Positions 16,859 through 26,852 of a DNA stretch of 64,000 bases are shown here, in pieces (position 1 is the stretch's first letter; each line of letters opens with the position of its first letter). The notes under the pieces are model-generated. The model made no database searches and was not told the DNA's origin. It was given only the letters and a program-made list of their open reading frames with translations. The stretch spans positions 80,317-144,316 of the forward strand of contig NZ_KB890682.1 of assembly GCF_000373185.1 (NCBI RefSeq), read 5' to 3'. This DNA comes from Segatella paludivivens DSM 17968 = JCM 13650. GTDB taxonomy: Bacteria > Bacteroidota > Bacteroidia > Bacteroidales > Bacteroidaceae. Made by a program: the position numbers and the translations under genes.

Positions 16859-18100
16859 TTACTGAAGTCCTGTTATCTTTTCTGAATATAATGTTACCAA
16901 CTGACGATATTCACCTACCAATATTGGTGATATCATCTCCGGTATTTTCTCAAAACCTGCATTAAGCAACTTTACAGTTTTTTTCTCTTCTTCTGTTAAG
17001 GTCTCTTTCTCTAATAATCCTTTCAGATTATCTAATTGCATTCTTGCATAGCTGGATGTTGTTTTTACTCCGAAATAACCTTCTGCCAATGATTCATAAG
17101 AATATTCAGTCAATTCTGAAATCTTTTCGCGATGCTCCAGATCAAAAGCGACAGCATTATTCATCGAACTCAATACAAATGGAGAATGTGTCGTGATGAT
17201 AAACTGTATATTAGGGAAAATCTTAGATAACATAGGCATCACTAGTTTCTGCAATCCAAGATGTAAGTGAGTCTCCACTTCATCAATTAATACGATACCC
17301 TCTTTCTGATATGCCCGTGTCAATGAGTTTTCACTCTGCATCTTCAATATCAGATCTGCTACAACATCTATTACTGCAGCAAAACCATCAGACATCTCGG
17401 TAAACTTAAAACTTTTTCCTCCAGTATTAATTCTAAAGCTATAATCCTTATAGTTAAATTCGAGTTTCAAGTTTTTGTCCTCAAAAATAGACTGCAAAAG
17501 AACCTCAAATTCGTCAAACCATGCACGGATATTATTTGCATCTTTTATTTGATTCTCATTACGTGCCAGAGCCTCTTGTATTTTTAAGTCTGACAGAAAA
17601 TTCAAGAATTGGCTGGTAGATGTATCTTTTACTCCACCACGCCTATTTATAGCAGGTTTAGTTGGATTCTTGTTTTCATCCATCCTAACCTTTCTATCAG
17701 CTTGATAAAATGCAATAACAAATTCATCCTTATTATACTTGTCTATTATGTCTGATACATTATTAAATTCAACATCAATTTTGCCATAAAATGAATTATA
17801 TTGATCTTTCCACATCTGCAATTCTGAAGTTAAACTTCTTTTTGACTGATCATCAAGAGACGGATTTTTTAATATACGTTCATTATTCTCAACGTGTTCT
17901 CCATAAGATAAGAAATTCATCGTCGTATCCCCTTTTATTTTATCAAGGAAATCAGAAATAGCATTAAGTAAGATCGTTTTGCCACTACCATTTTTCCCGG
18001 TTATAATAAGATTTGGGTACTCCTCATCATCAATACTAATATCAAAGTTATTCAAATGGAACAACTTATTTATTTTGATGTTTTTAATAAAGTATTTCAT
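16859..18100 (-). CDS. AAA/SMC-like ATPase, PtuA-like component of a Septu-type defence pair
   Basis: 413 residues. Walker A GKNGSGKT (35-42), a degenerate signature EMSDGF (235-240), Walker B IVLIDEVETH (269-278) and the switch THSP (304-307) mark the overcoming-lysogeny/RecF-like ATPase group. The N-terminus (MKYFIKNIKINKLFHLNNF) is the usual start of these proteins. It is followed at once by the HNH gene. Known Septu PtuA proteins form rings that bind PtuB and act against phages; activity here is inferred. Confidence 0.87.
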   Translation of the reverse strand: MKYFIKNIKINKLFHLNNFDISIDDEEYPNLIITGKNGSGKTILLNAISDFLDKIKGDTTMNFLSYGEHVENNERILKNPSLDDQSKRSLTSELQMWKDQYNSFYGKIDVEFNNVSDIIDKYNKDEFVIAFYQADRKVRMDENKNPTKPAINRRGGVKDTSTSQFLNFLSDLKIQEALARNENQIKDANNIRAWFDEFEVLLQSIFEDKNLKLEFNYKDYSFRINTGGKSFKFTEMSDGFAAVIDVVADLILKMQSENSLTRAYQKEGIVLIDEVETHLHLGLQKLVMPMLSKIFPNIQFIITTHSPFVLSSMNNAVAFDLEHREKISELTEYSYESLAEGYFGVKTTSSYARMQLDNLKGLLEKETLTEEEKKTVKLLNAGFEKIPEMISPILVGEYRQLVTLYSEKITGLQ

Positions 18101-18626
18101 ATCCTTAATATATATTATTTTACCAATTCCAAATTATGTCCTGTGCAATAATATCAACTTGTATATAATGCCTTGAAGTTTTATCTCTATAGAGTAACCT
18201 AATTATTGATCATTATATGTAGTCATAATATTCATAACGCAAATTTAAATGTTTTTTTTGATTTTATAGCCCTATTAGTACAAAAACTAAAATAATATCT
18301 CACAATTAAGTCAAATAAGCATCATCTTAATTTAATATTATCAAAGATAGTAACTTATATTTCGTTTGATGATATACTTAACTAAAGTTTCGCAAGTGAT
18401 GAATCACTTGCGAAAGTTCAGTATATGACTGTAAGGTTTTACTAACGCCATTAATAAACATTTAAATCTAATATCTCCTACATCAAAATACAATACTTAA
18501 TCTCACCGCAAGAATGCCGGTTGAAATACCGCAAAAACACCGATCGAAATGCCACAAAAACACCGATTTGCTTGTTCTAATCAATTACAATATGTATATT
18601 TGTAGTTGAGTTTAATAACAGAATAT
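18101..18626. other. Intergenic region between the Septu-like genes and the second PhzF gene
   Basis: AT-rich; it holds the 42-nt palindrome at 18381-18422. TGTATATTTGTAG just before the gene at 18627 contains TATATTTG (18595-18602), a good -7 element for the rightward gene. Confidence 0.5.
18381..18422. repeat. Near-perfect palindrome containing the right copy of the 19-bp repeat
   Basis: Two 20-bp arms (18381-18400 and 18403-18422) pair at 18 of 20 positions around a 2-nt centre. The right arm read on the minus strand begins ACTGAACTTTCGCAAGTGA, identical to 13822-13840. No T-tract follows, so it is more likely a recombination or protein-binding site, or the end of a small mobile element, than a terminator. 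Confidence 0.7.
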
Positions 18627-19523
18627 ATGAGAAAGTTAATAGTATATCAAGTAGATGCATTTACTACTGAGAAATTAAAGGGGAATCCTGCTGGAGTAGT
18701 TATTAATGCTGATGGGCTAGGTGAGCGTGAGATGCAGATGATTGCTCGCGAACTGAATAATTCTGAAACAGCATTTATCTTTTCTTCAAATGATACATCT
18801 TATGATGGAATTATAAGGTATTTCACACCGACAAAGGAAGTCCCGATTTGTGGTCATGCTACTATTGGTGCAATGTATGCCTTAGCACAGGAGAAAAATT
18901 TGGATTCTTGTGTTTTGCGGATGAAAACAGAAGTTGGTATTTTACCTTTTGAAGTGATAAAAGAAAAAGATGACTACCATATTGTAATGACTCAGGGACA
19001 ATTCAGTTTAAGTAAATCTCTTTCTAAAGAAGTTGTTAATGATATATATAAAGCTATAGGGATTTCTGTGGATGAGGCTGATTTGAATTGTCCTGTACAA
19101 ATAGCTTCAACAGGTCATTCAAAGGTGATGATTGGTATCAAAAGTCGTAGCAAACTTAATAATCTAAAACCTGATTTGGGAGAGCTGTCTCGATTAAGTT
19201 CCAAAATAAATTGTAATGGTTATTTTGTATTTACATTTGATTCCGATACGCCTGACGTATTGGTTTACGGACGTATGTTTGCACCTGCAATAGGTATTAA
19301 TGAAGACCCTGTGACAGGAAATGCCAATGGACCCTTAGGTGGCTACTTAGTAAAGAACGGCATAGTACATACAAAAGGAGACAGTTATAGTTTTAAAGCA
19401 CGGCAAGGGGAGACCATTAACAGACTTGGCTCGATGGAAGTTAATGTAGGTCTTAAGAATGGTGAGCCTGATGTAATACGAATAAAAGGAAATGCTGTTG
19501 TAGCTTTTAAAACAGAAATTTAA
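18627..19523 (+). CDS. PhzF-family isomerase-like protein
   Basis: 298 residues from ATG 18627; a TTG codon 21 bases earlier is in frame, but the family N-terminus (MRKLIVYQVDAFT) fits the ATG. Motifs: KGNPAGVV (18-25), NNSETAF with Glu47, ICGHATIGAM (74-83) and EDPVTGNANGPLG near the C-terminus. This is the longer subgroup of about 300 residues, unlike the 264-residue paralog on the other side of the Septu-like genes. A -7 element TATATTTG lies 25 bp upstream, so it has its own promoter. Substrate unknown. Confidence 0.9.
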   Translation: MRKLIVYQVDAFTTEKLKGNPAGVVINADGLGEREMQMIARELNNSETAFIFSSNDTSYDGIIRYFTPTKEVPICGHATIGAMYALAQEKNLDSCVLRMKTEVGILPFEVIKEKDDYHIVMTQGQFSLSKSLSKEVVNDIYKAIGISVDEADLNCPVQIASTGHSKVMIGIKSRSKLNNLKPDLGELSRLSSKINCNGYFVFTFDSDTPDVLVYGRMFAPAIGINEDPVTGNANGPLGGYLVKNGIVHTKGDSYSFKARQGETINRLGSMEVNVGLKNGEPDVIRIKGNAVVAFKTEI

Positions 19524-19641
19524 TATGCCCCCTCATCATTAGTGTCCAGTTTATTAGCTGACGATAAACTGTCTGTTCCAAGAAATGTTTTCTTTGGCTT
19601 ATGATTATTTTTTTTGAGGTAAGAAGCCAATGTAATCAAAG

Positions 19642-19671
19642 GGTCGAATACCCAAGTGAGAGTATTCGACC
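19642..19671. terminator. Hairpin between convergent genes
   Basis: GGTCGAATAC (19642-19651) pairs with GTATTCGACC (19662-19671) around a 10-nt loop. It lies midway, about 120 bp from each stop codon of the convergent genes, and can serve both. Confidence 0.6.
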
Positions 19672-19791
19672 TTCATAATGTTTAAACGAGAGAGTTTGTG
19701 CCGATAATAATAATTCTATTTTGCTTAAGAGAGAGTAGTCGAGATATTAACTAGCTTACGTAAAAAGCTAATAATTCTTTATCGATATAGT

Positions 19792-22320
19792 TTATAGTCG
19801 TTTCAATTCATCTGTAGATGCTGTTCCTTTATATTTGCTCTTCGACTCATTAAAGCGGTAAGTAATAGTAAGTTTAAATGTCCTCTTATCATTATCATTC
19901 CATTTATTACTAATAATCTCATTCGTGTTAATTTGCCATTTCTCACGACTCGTGTTGAATATGTTAGTAACACTTAAGTTGAATCGCAGTCGGTTATTTA
20001 AGAAGGTTTTTATACAGTATAGTTCAGCATAAGAGTTTGCAAAGTAATATATCACATCGTTATCAGTATGTCCAGCTGTAGTATAGTCTATTTCACACCC
20101 CACATTAAAAGATTTAGAGAGTTCAATGAGATGATCCATTTCAAAATACCAGTTTGGCTTGTTGTATTTCTGATTGTTGTATGAAATAAATGGTTTCGTG
20201 AAATTCACTTGCAACGCTGGTTTCCATATTTTGAATAGTGTAGGAGAGTAGTTGGCTGAAAAGTTCATGTAATGTCTATCCAAATTGCGAGTTTGAAAGA
20301 ACGAAATAGAATCATTGGTCTCATAATGATCATAAATGTATGAAATACCATCTTTAACTGTTGCGTAGGTTGAAATAAACTGGAGGTCTTTCCATGCTAA
20401 TGTTAGCGTAAGCATATTTGTTTTGCTAGGTTGTAACTCTGGATTTCCACCTTCGTATGAATACGGACTATTAATTGCTACAGCATTGCGTAGTTGAAAG
20501 TAAGAAGGGCGTTGCGTTGTATATCGGTATGCGAGAGAAATATCTAAATCTCCATTATTGTAGGCAATAGATCCTGAAGGGAAAAAGCCCCCATAAGACT
20601 TACTGGCTTCTGACGATTTTATACCGTCTACAAAGTAATTAAAGTTAGTGTATTCATATCTCAATCCGATGCTCGCATTCCAATGCTCGCCCCATGGATG
20701 ATCATATTCTGCGAATCCGGCATAAAGATGCTGATATGCTTTGTTTATGGTAGAATGGAGATCGTTTTGCAAGGTTGAACCATCCACTACATCATAGTTG
20801 TTATTATTGTTTGTGTATGAGGCTTCCATACCAGTCTTAACATTTCCGCCTAATAACGGAGAGGCTAAAATAAGTCTTCCTGAATAGAGTTGATTCTTAG
20901 CATTATTGCGTGAACCTAGATTACTTGTAGCAATGTAATAGTTCTGCTTATCATTGCTACTTCCATTAAGATAGTCCATATCAAGTTTTAAATAGGTTTC
21001 ATCATTGACCCCGTAGTCTAAATAAGCATTCACGTAGTGGCGCTTAGATGTTCGCTGTCTATAGTCTTTAGATGCGGCACGATTAGTTATGATACCTAAG
21101 TGCTGTCCTTCCAAGTCGTCAAAACAATTGAAGTTATTACTTGGGGTGTCAGTGTATTGATAGCGTAATCCTACCGAAGAGCGGCTATTCAATTGATAGT
21201 TAGTACCTAAAGTCGTTAACAGTGTGAAGTTTCGTCCTTTGAGTTTAAGTTTATCACTGTCTTGCCTATCTCCGTAATGAGTATCACCTGTTTGATTTGC
21301 TCGTAACATATTTCTAGAGTATCTTGCAGATCCAAAAATATCCAGATTGTTTTTTCGATAGTTCAATGTTCCGCCTGCTTCGTGAGACAATACACGCTCA
21401 GCACTTACATTCCCATCGGCAATGCCACTAAAGCCTTCGCCTTTGGTTTTGATTGTAGATATCCGGATGACAGAATTTACAGTAGCATCGTATTCTGCGC
21501 CAGGGTTAACGATTACTTTCACATTCCTTATTTCAGAGGAATTAAGCTGCTTTAGCTCTATGTTATCGTTAACTAATCTATTGTTGATATAAATAAGTGG
21601 TGTCCCTTTGCCTATAACCTCGTAAACATTATTTTTCAGAATAACAAATGGTAGATGTTTCAGTACATCTGAAGCATAACCAATATTCGCCAACGGACTT
21701 TTCTCGATATTGACAGTTGCTCCTTCTGCTGAATGCGTAATCAGGCGGCCTTTTACAACTACTCCTTTTATCATCATTTGAGAAGGCGCAAGTTTGATAA
21801 GTCCAATATTTGGATGGGTAAATGTTTGGTTGATAGTTTTGTAACCTACATAAGAGATACGAGCTATTACTTTCTGTGATTCGCACGGAATGACGAAATA
21901 ACCATTCTCATTACTTACCCCATTACCGATAATAGTAGAATCTGTTGGTGATAAGAGAGTGATGTTTGCAAATTCAGCTGCTTCGCCATGCTCATCAACG
22001 ATTTGCCCTTTATAGTGTAGACCAGCCTTCTGAGTGCACTCAACAAGGAGAATATTTCCATCCATTGTTGCCATTTTGATAGGATAGAATCCTATCATCT
22101 GTCTGATGGCATCAGGTATGCTTTTATTTTTAATGTCTGCCGTCACATGGAAATCTTCCAACTCATTATAAATAAAGTTGATCGTATAATTATGTTGCTC
22201 ACTATTCAATTGTGCAAGGATAGCTGATATAGGCGTGTTATTATAATGATAACTAACACGTTGGGCTGAAAGATGAATGCTCAATGTGCATAATAGAATT
22301 AAAATAGTTTTCCTCATCAT
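19792..22320 (-). CDS. Outer-membrane beta-barrel receptor with STN and carboxypeptidase-like N-terminal domains
   Basis: 842 residues. Signal peptide about 1-19, then an STN-like signalling domain (about 22-90, TPISAILAQLNSEQHNYTINFIYNE), a carboxypeptidase-regulatory-like domain (about 98-180), a short plug-like segment (GVVVKGRLITHSAEGATVNIEKSPLANIG) and a barrel of the OMP_b-brl_3 type. The STN domain touches an anti-sigma factor in the periplasm, and the anti-sigma gene overlaps the start of this gene by one base. So this is the sensing receptor of a cell-surface signalling cascade with the ECF sigma gene upstream. Ligand unknown. Confidence 0.88.
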   Translation of the reverse strand: MMRKTILILLCTLSIHLSAQRVSYHYNNTPISAILAQLNSEQHNYTINFIYNELEDFHVTADIKNKSIPDAIRQMIGFYPIKMATMDGNILLVECTQKAGLHYKGQIVDEHGEAAEFANITLLSPTDSTIIGNGVSNENGYFVIPCESQKVIARISYVGYKTINQTFTHPNIGLIKLAPSQMMIKGVVVKGRLITHSAEGATVNIEKSPLANIGYASDVLKHLPFVILKNNVYEVIGKGTPLIYINNRLVNDNIELKQLNSSEIRNVKVIVNPGAEYDATVNSVIRISTIKTKGEGFSGIADGNVSAERVLSHEAGGTLNYRKNNLDIFGSARYSRNMLRANQTGDTHYGDRQDSDKLKLKGRNFTLLTTLGTNYQLNSRSSVGLRYQYTDTPSNNFNCFDDLEGQHLGIITNRAASKDYRQRTSKRHYVNAYLDYGVNDETYLKLDMDYLNGSSNDKQNYYIATSNLGSRNNAKNQLYSGRLILASPLLGGNVKTGMEASYTNNNNNYDVVDGSTLQNDLHSTINKAYQHLYAGFAEYDHPWGEHWNASIGLRYEYTNFNYFVDGIKSSEASKSYGGFFPSGSIAYNNGDLDISLAYRYTTQRPSYFQLRNAVAINSPYSYEGGNPELQPSKTNMLTLTLAWKDLQFISTYATVKDGISYIYDHYETNDSISFFQTRNLDRHYMNFSANYSPTLFKIWKPALQVNFTKPFISYNNQKYNKPNWYFEMDHLIELSKSFNVGCEIDYTTAGHTDNDVIYYFANSYAELYCIKTFLNNRLRFNLSVTNIFNTSREKWQINTNEIISNKWNDNDKRTFKLTITYRFNESKSKYKGTASTDELKRL

Positions 22321-22967
22321 TATTCTACAGTTATAGTGTTATCAGAATAGATGATATTGATACGGTCAAAACCATTCAGTATCTCAAGACAATGATTTAA
22401 AGACTGCTGCTTATCCCAATTGAAGTATAAGCGTATTTTACTAGTTTCTTCATTTTTATAGATAACCTTCACATGATAGAAGTTTGCCATTTGGGACAGA
22501 ATATCTCCCAGCTCTGCATTTTCAAATACAACAGGTTTCATAACAGTGGAATCCTTCTTGATTTCGTTTTCTGTTTTAGTAATTACCTTACTCTTTACAG
22601 GCTCTGTTATATTCGGTTTTATAGTAGGCTTAACACTCTGTGAAGAATGGAATACTCCTAATTGAATAACAGCAGCCAGAGCCACTCCTGAAAGAAAGAC
22701 TATCCCCGTTATCGAGGCTGCGATTTTAATCCAATTATGCTGGTGCATAGAATGTGTCTGTGAAAATTGTTGCCAAGCTTCATCTACATCTACTTTTTGA
22801 GGATGTTGCTTTATAATCGCCCGTTTGATAATTGCACTATCATGAACTAAAGATTTTATTTCCTCGTCCTCTAGTAGCTCTTTGAGCTGTTCTTCGGAAT
22901 ATCTATCAGGATGTTCCTGTATGTCTAAGAGCATCTTGTTTTTTTCTTCTATCGTTTTATTAATCAT
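22320..22967 (-). CDS. FecR-like anti-sigma factor
   Basis: 215 residues. A cytoplasmic N-terminal part, a single transmembrane helix (about 78-103, IKIAASITGIVFLSGVALAAVIQLG) and a C-terminal periplasmic domain resembling DUF4974 (VFENAELGDILSQMANFYHVKVIYKNEE). It is shorter than typical FecR proteins (about 320) because the middle FecR domain is very reduced. It follows the sigma gene by 8 bp and overlaps the receptor gene by one base. It should hold the sigma factor inactive until the receptor is engaged. Confidence 0.82.
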   Translation of the reverse strand: MINKTIEEKNKMLLDIQEHPDRYSEEQLKELLEDEEIKSLVHDSAIIKRAIIKQHPQKVDVDEAWQQFSQTHSMHQHNWIKIAASITGIVFLSGVALAAVIQLGVFHSSQSVKPTIKPNITEPVKSKVITKTENEIKKDSTVMKPVVFENAELGDILSQMANFYHVKVIYKNEETSKIRLYFNWDKQQSLNHCLEILNGFDRINIIYSDNTITVE

Positions 22968-22975
22968 AGTCTTGC

Positions 22976-23455
22976 TTATTTTAAATGTTTACGAATAAAG
23001 TCTATCGCTTGAGAAAGATGATTGTAAACTGTGACTTTACTAACCCCTTCATGTTCCGCAATCTCTTGATATGACATTTCCTGCGAATAACGCAGTTGAA
23101 GAATCATTTTACGAATAGGAGGTTTTAGATTGTCAATGATTTGCATCAGACGATCGAATAGTTCATTGTCATCGTCCAAAAAACAATTGTCACTTTCATC
23201 CATAAGTAATTTCACTACCTTTTCCTTCGTATTTTTGTGAGAGATAATGTTCAGACATCTGTTTTTCACACTACGCATAAGGTAGAATTCTTCACTTTCT
23301 GGTAAAAGCACAATATGTTCTGTCAGGATTTTAGAGAATATATCACTCACAACATCCTTGCATTCATCATCATCATAGAGAATGCATCTGGCAAGATTGT
23401 ACATCTTCTCATAATGTGTTCGGAATATTCTTTCTATGTCAGTTTTCTGCTTCAT
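22976..23455 (-). CDS. ECF-type RNA polymerase sigma factor
   Basis: 159 residues. Region 2 (YEKMYNLARCILYDDDECKDVVSDIFSKI) and region 4 with a helix-turn-helix (MSYQEIAEHEGVSKVTVYNHLSQAIDFIRK) are clear; the region between is acidic. It heads a three-gene operon with the FecR-like anti-sigma factor and the STN receptor. Such sigma factors normally switch on their own receptor operon. Confidence 0.92.
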   Translation of the reverse strand: MKQKTDIERIFRTHYEKMYNLARCILYDDDECKDVVSDIFSKILTEHIVLLPESEEFYLMRSVKNRCLNIISHKNTKEKVVKLLMDESDNCFLDDDNELFDRLMQIIDNLKPPIRKMILQLRYSQEMSYQEIAEHEGVSKVTVYNHLSQAIDFIRKHLK

Positions 23456-23568
23456 ACACTAATAATACAGTTCTGCAACACAAAAAACTAAGCAAGACAT
23501 AAGTTTTTTTAGTTAGAACGTCATTATTTTTAAAGTGTTATTTGTTTTTATGATTACAAAGATAGCTA

Positions 23569-26298
23569 TTATTTTTGTTTTCCTTTTATGAGATTAAAAG
23601 ATAATGAGAACATTAGATAGCTTGGTATATTATTATACCGTATTTCTGTTCTTCCTTGTGCATTGACTGAATACTTTGTTGACTTCATTTGATGAAGCAA
23701 GTCAAAGGTTTGCAGCTTTGCAATAATTCTGCCTTTGACAAAAGGATGTGTTATTTGGGCATTCAATATGAAATCATTGGTGTTCATGAGGCTGCTGTTA
23801 TAACCACGTCGGCTGTACATAGTTGCATCTGTCGCTATCGTAAATTTGATGATAGGAATAGTGTACTGCAACTTGCCTCCATATTGATAGTCATAGGCAT
23901 TGATAGATGTGAAATCTGTTCGGTCGCTTCTAGAGAACCTACCAGTTGCCTTTCCTGTGATACCTGCTGAAAATGTTTTGTAGCGATAGTTTAATTTTGC
24001 ATTTAATCCTGTTTGAATGGTTTTCACAAGACTAAGATTGGCTGTTGTGTTATTATATGCAATATCAAAATCAACATTATGATCATACTTAATGTTGCCA
24101 TCAATATCTAGACTTATTCGTTTTTTATGGTCCAAGTATTTCTCTAATCCCATTTCCATATTAGCTTGCCAATTAGGCTTTGAAACATTATCCATTCTGT
24201 ACGTATAGCTACCTGTTGTGGTGTCATAATTGACATGATTGCCCCATTCGTGAAGAATACAGCTTGCATTTGCCTTTATCCACCAAGTAAGGTCTATGGA
24301 ATCATTACGAATATTTGTACTCATTTGGAAATCGTGAGTTATTCTGTTTTTTAAATTCGGATTATTAATGACCAAAGATAGAGGATTAATACTGTTTTTA
24401 TATGGCATGAGAAGATCAAAAGAAGGCTGCTCAACATTCATGTCATATCTGATCGTTTGTTTATTCTTTCCAAAACGATTATACCACAGATTAGGATTAA
24501 ATAAAACTTTAGAGCGTTTGGCAATAGTGTCGAGTGAAGACTGATGATAATACATCTGTTCTTTCGCCCAATCTACAGGAATCTTTAGCGAGAATATTGA
24601 GTTGTTAATGTTCTTAGTAACATCCAATGCTGCCTGCCATTTATGTTCGGTTGAATGATAATTGTAACTATTTGTATCAAGATGATCATCTAAGGAATCT
24701 TTGGCAAAGTAGTTTTGCGTCTTGTTATCCTGTCTATTGATAAAAGAGAGAGACGGACCGAATGACCAGCCTTTTGGTAGATGTATGCTATAACCTAATT
24801 CTGCTGAATATGAATAGTGATGGTTAGCATTATCGTTAAAGTATTCTAGTATTTTATATTTTGATAGATCGGCATAATATATACTCTGGTTGGTGCTACT
24901 GTTATCTGGCTTATTGGTATTATAAGTTCCGTTTAGATCCAAACTAAGGTAGTGCCTCCAAGGTAAGAGTAAACCTAAATTTACATGGAGTCTTGTATCG
25001 AACATTTTGTGATTGTTGCTCGAATAATAATTTTGAAGATTAATAAACCTGTTCTGAAAAAGAGAATCTATACTCTCTGCGTATCTTTTTTGATTACTAT
25101 AGTTAAGAAAGAATTCAGTACCGAAATTGATTTTCCCTTCATGAGCGTAAACCTGGGTTAAAGATAAATCTAAGTTTTTATTATGCGTGGTTGAAGTTGT
25201 GTTTTTTAGGATATTGCCTTCTGAGGAAAAAGATTCTTTGTGATCGATTTCTCTGATGTTATCATCATCCCATTTTGCTAATACGTCAAGATTTTCGCGT
25301 GTACGATATCCATCTATATTTTTTTCGAGTGTAAGTCCTGCTTGTTTTGTCGTCTTTACTCCTTTGGGGGATGATGAAGGATCCCAACTTCCATCCATTC
25401 CAGGCTTGCGGTATTCATTCGTATTGTTAGTATTGGCAAAAGTTGCAATATGAGTCTCGTCACCCATCATAAGACCAAAAATGCGAGCTTTCCATCTTTC
25501 TTTAGTGCCCGCTCCTGCTTCCCCATTGACCAGAGAACTGTTGACGTATTTCTTTTTAAGGCGTACATCCATCACGTAGTCTTTCCCTTGTTCAATACCA
25601 TTTTGCTGAACTAAAGGCTTGTCCTTATGGTAAACTTTGAGGTCTTTAATCGTGAAACAGGGTAGGTTTTCTAGAATAACTTTATTCTTACCTTTAAAGA
25701 AATCATTTCCATTTAGTGTCAAGTAATCAATCTTTTCACCATGGACATATATTTCTCCCCGATCATTGATTTTGGCTCCCGGAAGTTGTCTGACAAGCGC
25801 ATCAAGCATTGAGCCATCTGGGAGATTGAAGGCTGAGGCGTCGTAAACAATTGTATCACCCCGATAAGCTACTTGTATTCTTGTTGCTTTTACTGTAACT
25901 TCATTAAGCAAAAGAACTTTCTTCATGCGATGGGTCGTGACAAAATATCCGTCTTGTCCTTTATGAGGTTTCAGGATAAAAGAGAAATAGGTGTCATCAT
26001 AGCCTTGAGACGAACATTTTATTATATACTTTTTTTCAACTGCTGGTACATGAAAGCTATAGCTAGAATAAATATCTCTTATGCGGCATGTAGTTGTGTC
26101 AATAATCAAAGAGTCTTCATTCATCAGGGTCACTTTTGCCTTTACTGGAAGATTTCTGATAAAGGAGTCAAAGACATTTCCCCCAAGAAGAATAGTTTTC
26201 TGATGGTTAATTTTCTGTTCATCTTGTTTTGAAGCAAACCCAGATATGGAGCAGAATACTAGTAAGAATATAATAATATAAGTGGTTTTATGATTCAT
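23569..26298 (-). CDS. Outer-membrane beta-barrel protein with N-terminal Ig-like/plug segment
   Basis: 909 residues. Signal peptide about 1-22, an N-terminal beta-sandwich segment (about 35-130), a plug-like part (NEVTVKATRIQVAYRGDTIVYDAS, GSMLDALVRQLPGAKI) and a long barrel with many aromatic strands. It belongs to the TonB-receptor-like OMP_b-brl group. It ends 114 bp before the ECF sigma gene on the same strand and could be co-transcribed with it. No STN domain, so it would be a transporter or structural barrel rather than the sensor. Substrate unknown. Confidence 0.85.
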   Translation of the reverse strand: MNHKTTYIIIFLLVFCSISGFASKQDEQKINHQKTILLGGNVFDSFIRNLPVKAKVTLMNEDSLIIDTTTCRIRDIYSSYSFHVPAVEKKYIIKCSSQGYDDTYFSFILKPHKGQDGYFVTTHRMKKVLLLNEVTVKATRIQVAYRGDTIVYDASAFNLPDGSMLDALVRQLPGAKINDRGEIYVHGEKIDYLTLNGNDFFKGKNKVILENLPCFTIKDLKVYHKDKPLVQQNGIEQGKDYVMDVRLKKKYVNSSLVNGEAGAGTKERWKARIFGLMMGDETHIATFANTNNTNEYRKPGMDGSWDPSSSPKGVKTTKQAGLTLEKNIDGYRTRENLDVLAKWDDDNIREIDHKESFSSEGNILKNTTSTTHNKNLDLSLTQVYAHEGKINFGTEFFLNYSNQKRYAESIDSLFQNRFINLQNYYSSNNHKMFDTRLHVNLGLLLPWRHYLSLDLNGTYNTNKPDNSSTNQSIYYADLSKYKILEYFNDNANHHYSYSAELGYSIHLPKGWSFGPSLSFINRQDNKTQNYFAKDSLDDHLDTNSYNYHSTEHKWQAALDVTKNINNSIFSLKIPVDWAKEQMYYHQSSLDTIAKRSKVLFNPNLWYNRFGKNKQTIRYDMNVEQPSFDLLMPYKNSINPLSLVINNPNLKNRITHDFQMSTNIRNDSIDLTWWIKANASCILHEWGNHVNYDTTTGSYTYRMDNVSKPNWQANMEMGLEKYLDHKKRISLDIDGNIKYDHNVDFDIAYNNTTANLSLVKTIQTGLNAKLNYRYKTFSAGITGKATGRFSRSDRTDFTSINAYDYQYGGKLQYTIPIIKFTIATDATMYSRRGYNSSLMNTNDFILNAQITHPFVKGRIIAKLQTFDLLHQMKSTKYSVNAQGRTEIRYNNIPSYLMFSLSFNLIKGKQK

Positions 26299-26852
26299 TT
26301 ATGTAGATTATATCTTACAAAGATAGCAAAATATTCTTTACGAGATAAATGTAAACAATCTTTTTATACATTCTTTATAAATCAAAGCATGAGACTTTTA
26401 TTTTTTTGTACATTCTTCTGTGGTTTGACAATTGAAACTAACATTTATTCTTAGAAGATATCCTATAAGTTGTTTACTTCTAAACGGCATAATACAAACA
26501 ACTGCTAATAGCGTAATAAGTACCTTTTGAGGGTGGGGGACAGATTTAATCACACCACAATGAGACAAGTGTTTTAAACAAGTACTCTCTTCCATATATA
26601 TAATAAAAAACATTAATTGTAGATGGGTCATGCTATAAACAATACAATATTATTTCTATATTTGCAAGATGAGTAAATCAATCTAATAGGATAACAATTA
26701 ATTGATTTTGTTTTCTTGAAACACAGATTGTATGCATAGGAGAAGCATCGTAAAAGATTCGATATCTTCTGTAAAATTCAGTGCTGATAAGTGGACTAAA
26801 TTACTCATTAGAGTTTGTCTATAATAAAGTAACAATATTTAAAAATAATATT
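26299..26852. other. Divergent intergenic region
   Basis: About 550 bp between a leftward receptor gene and the rightward tautomerase gene. Minus-strand TATCTTTG (CAAAGATA at about 26319-26326) is a good -7 element for the receptor. On the plus strand TATATTTG (about 26657-26664) is a further promoter candidate. No gene recognised. Confidence 0.45.

Noticed and set aside
16216..18100. A retron carrying a PtuAB effector
   Set aside because: No reverse transcriptase or msr/msd-like RNA adjoins the ATPase/HNH pair.
18606..18626. TTG start for the second PhzF gene
   Set aside because: The ATG at 18627 matches the family N-terminus and lies well placed after the promoter.
26398..26631. A 77-codon leftward frame ahead of the tautomerase gene
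   Set aside because: Composition not protein-like and no recognisable motif.
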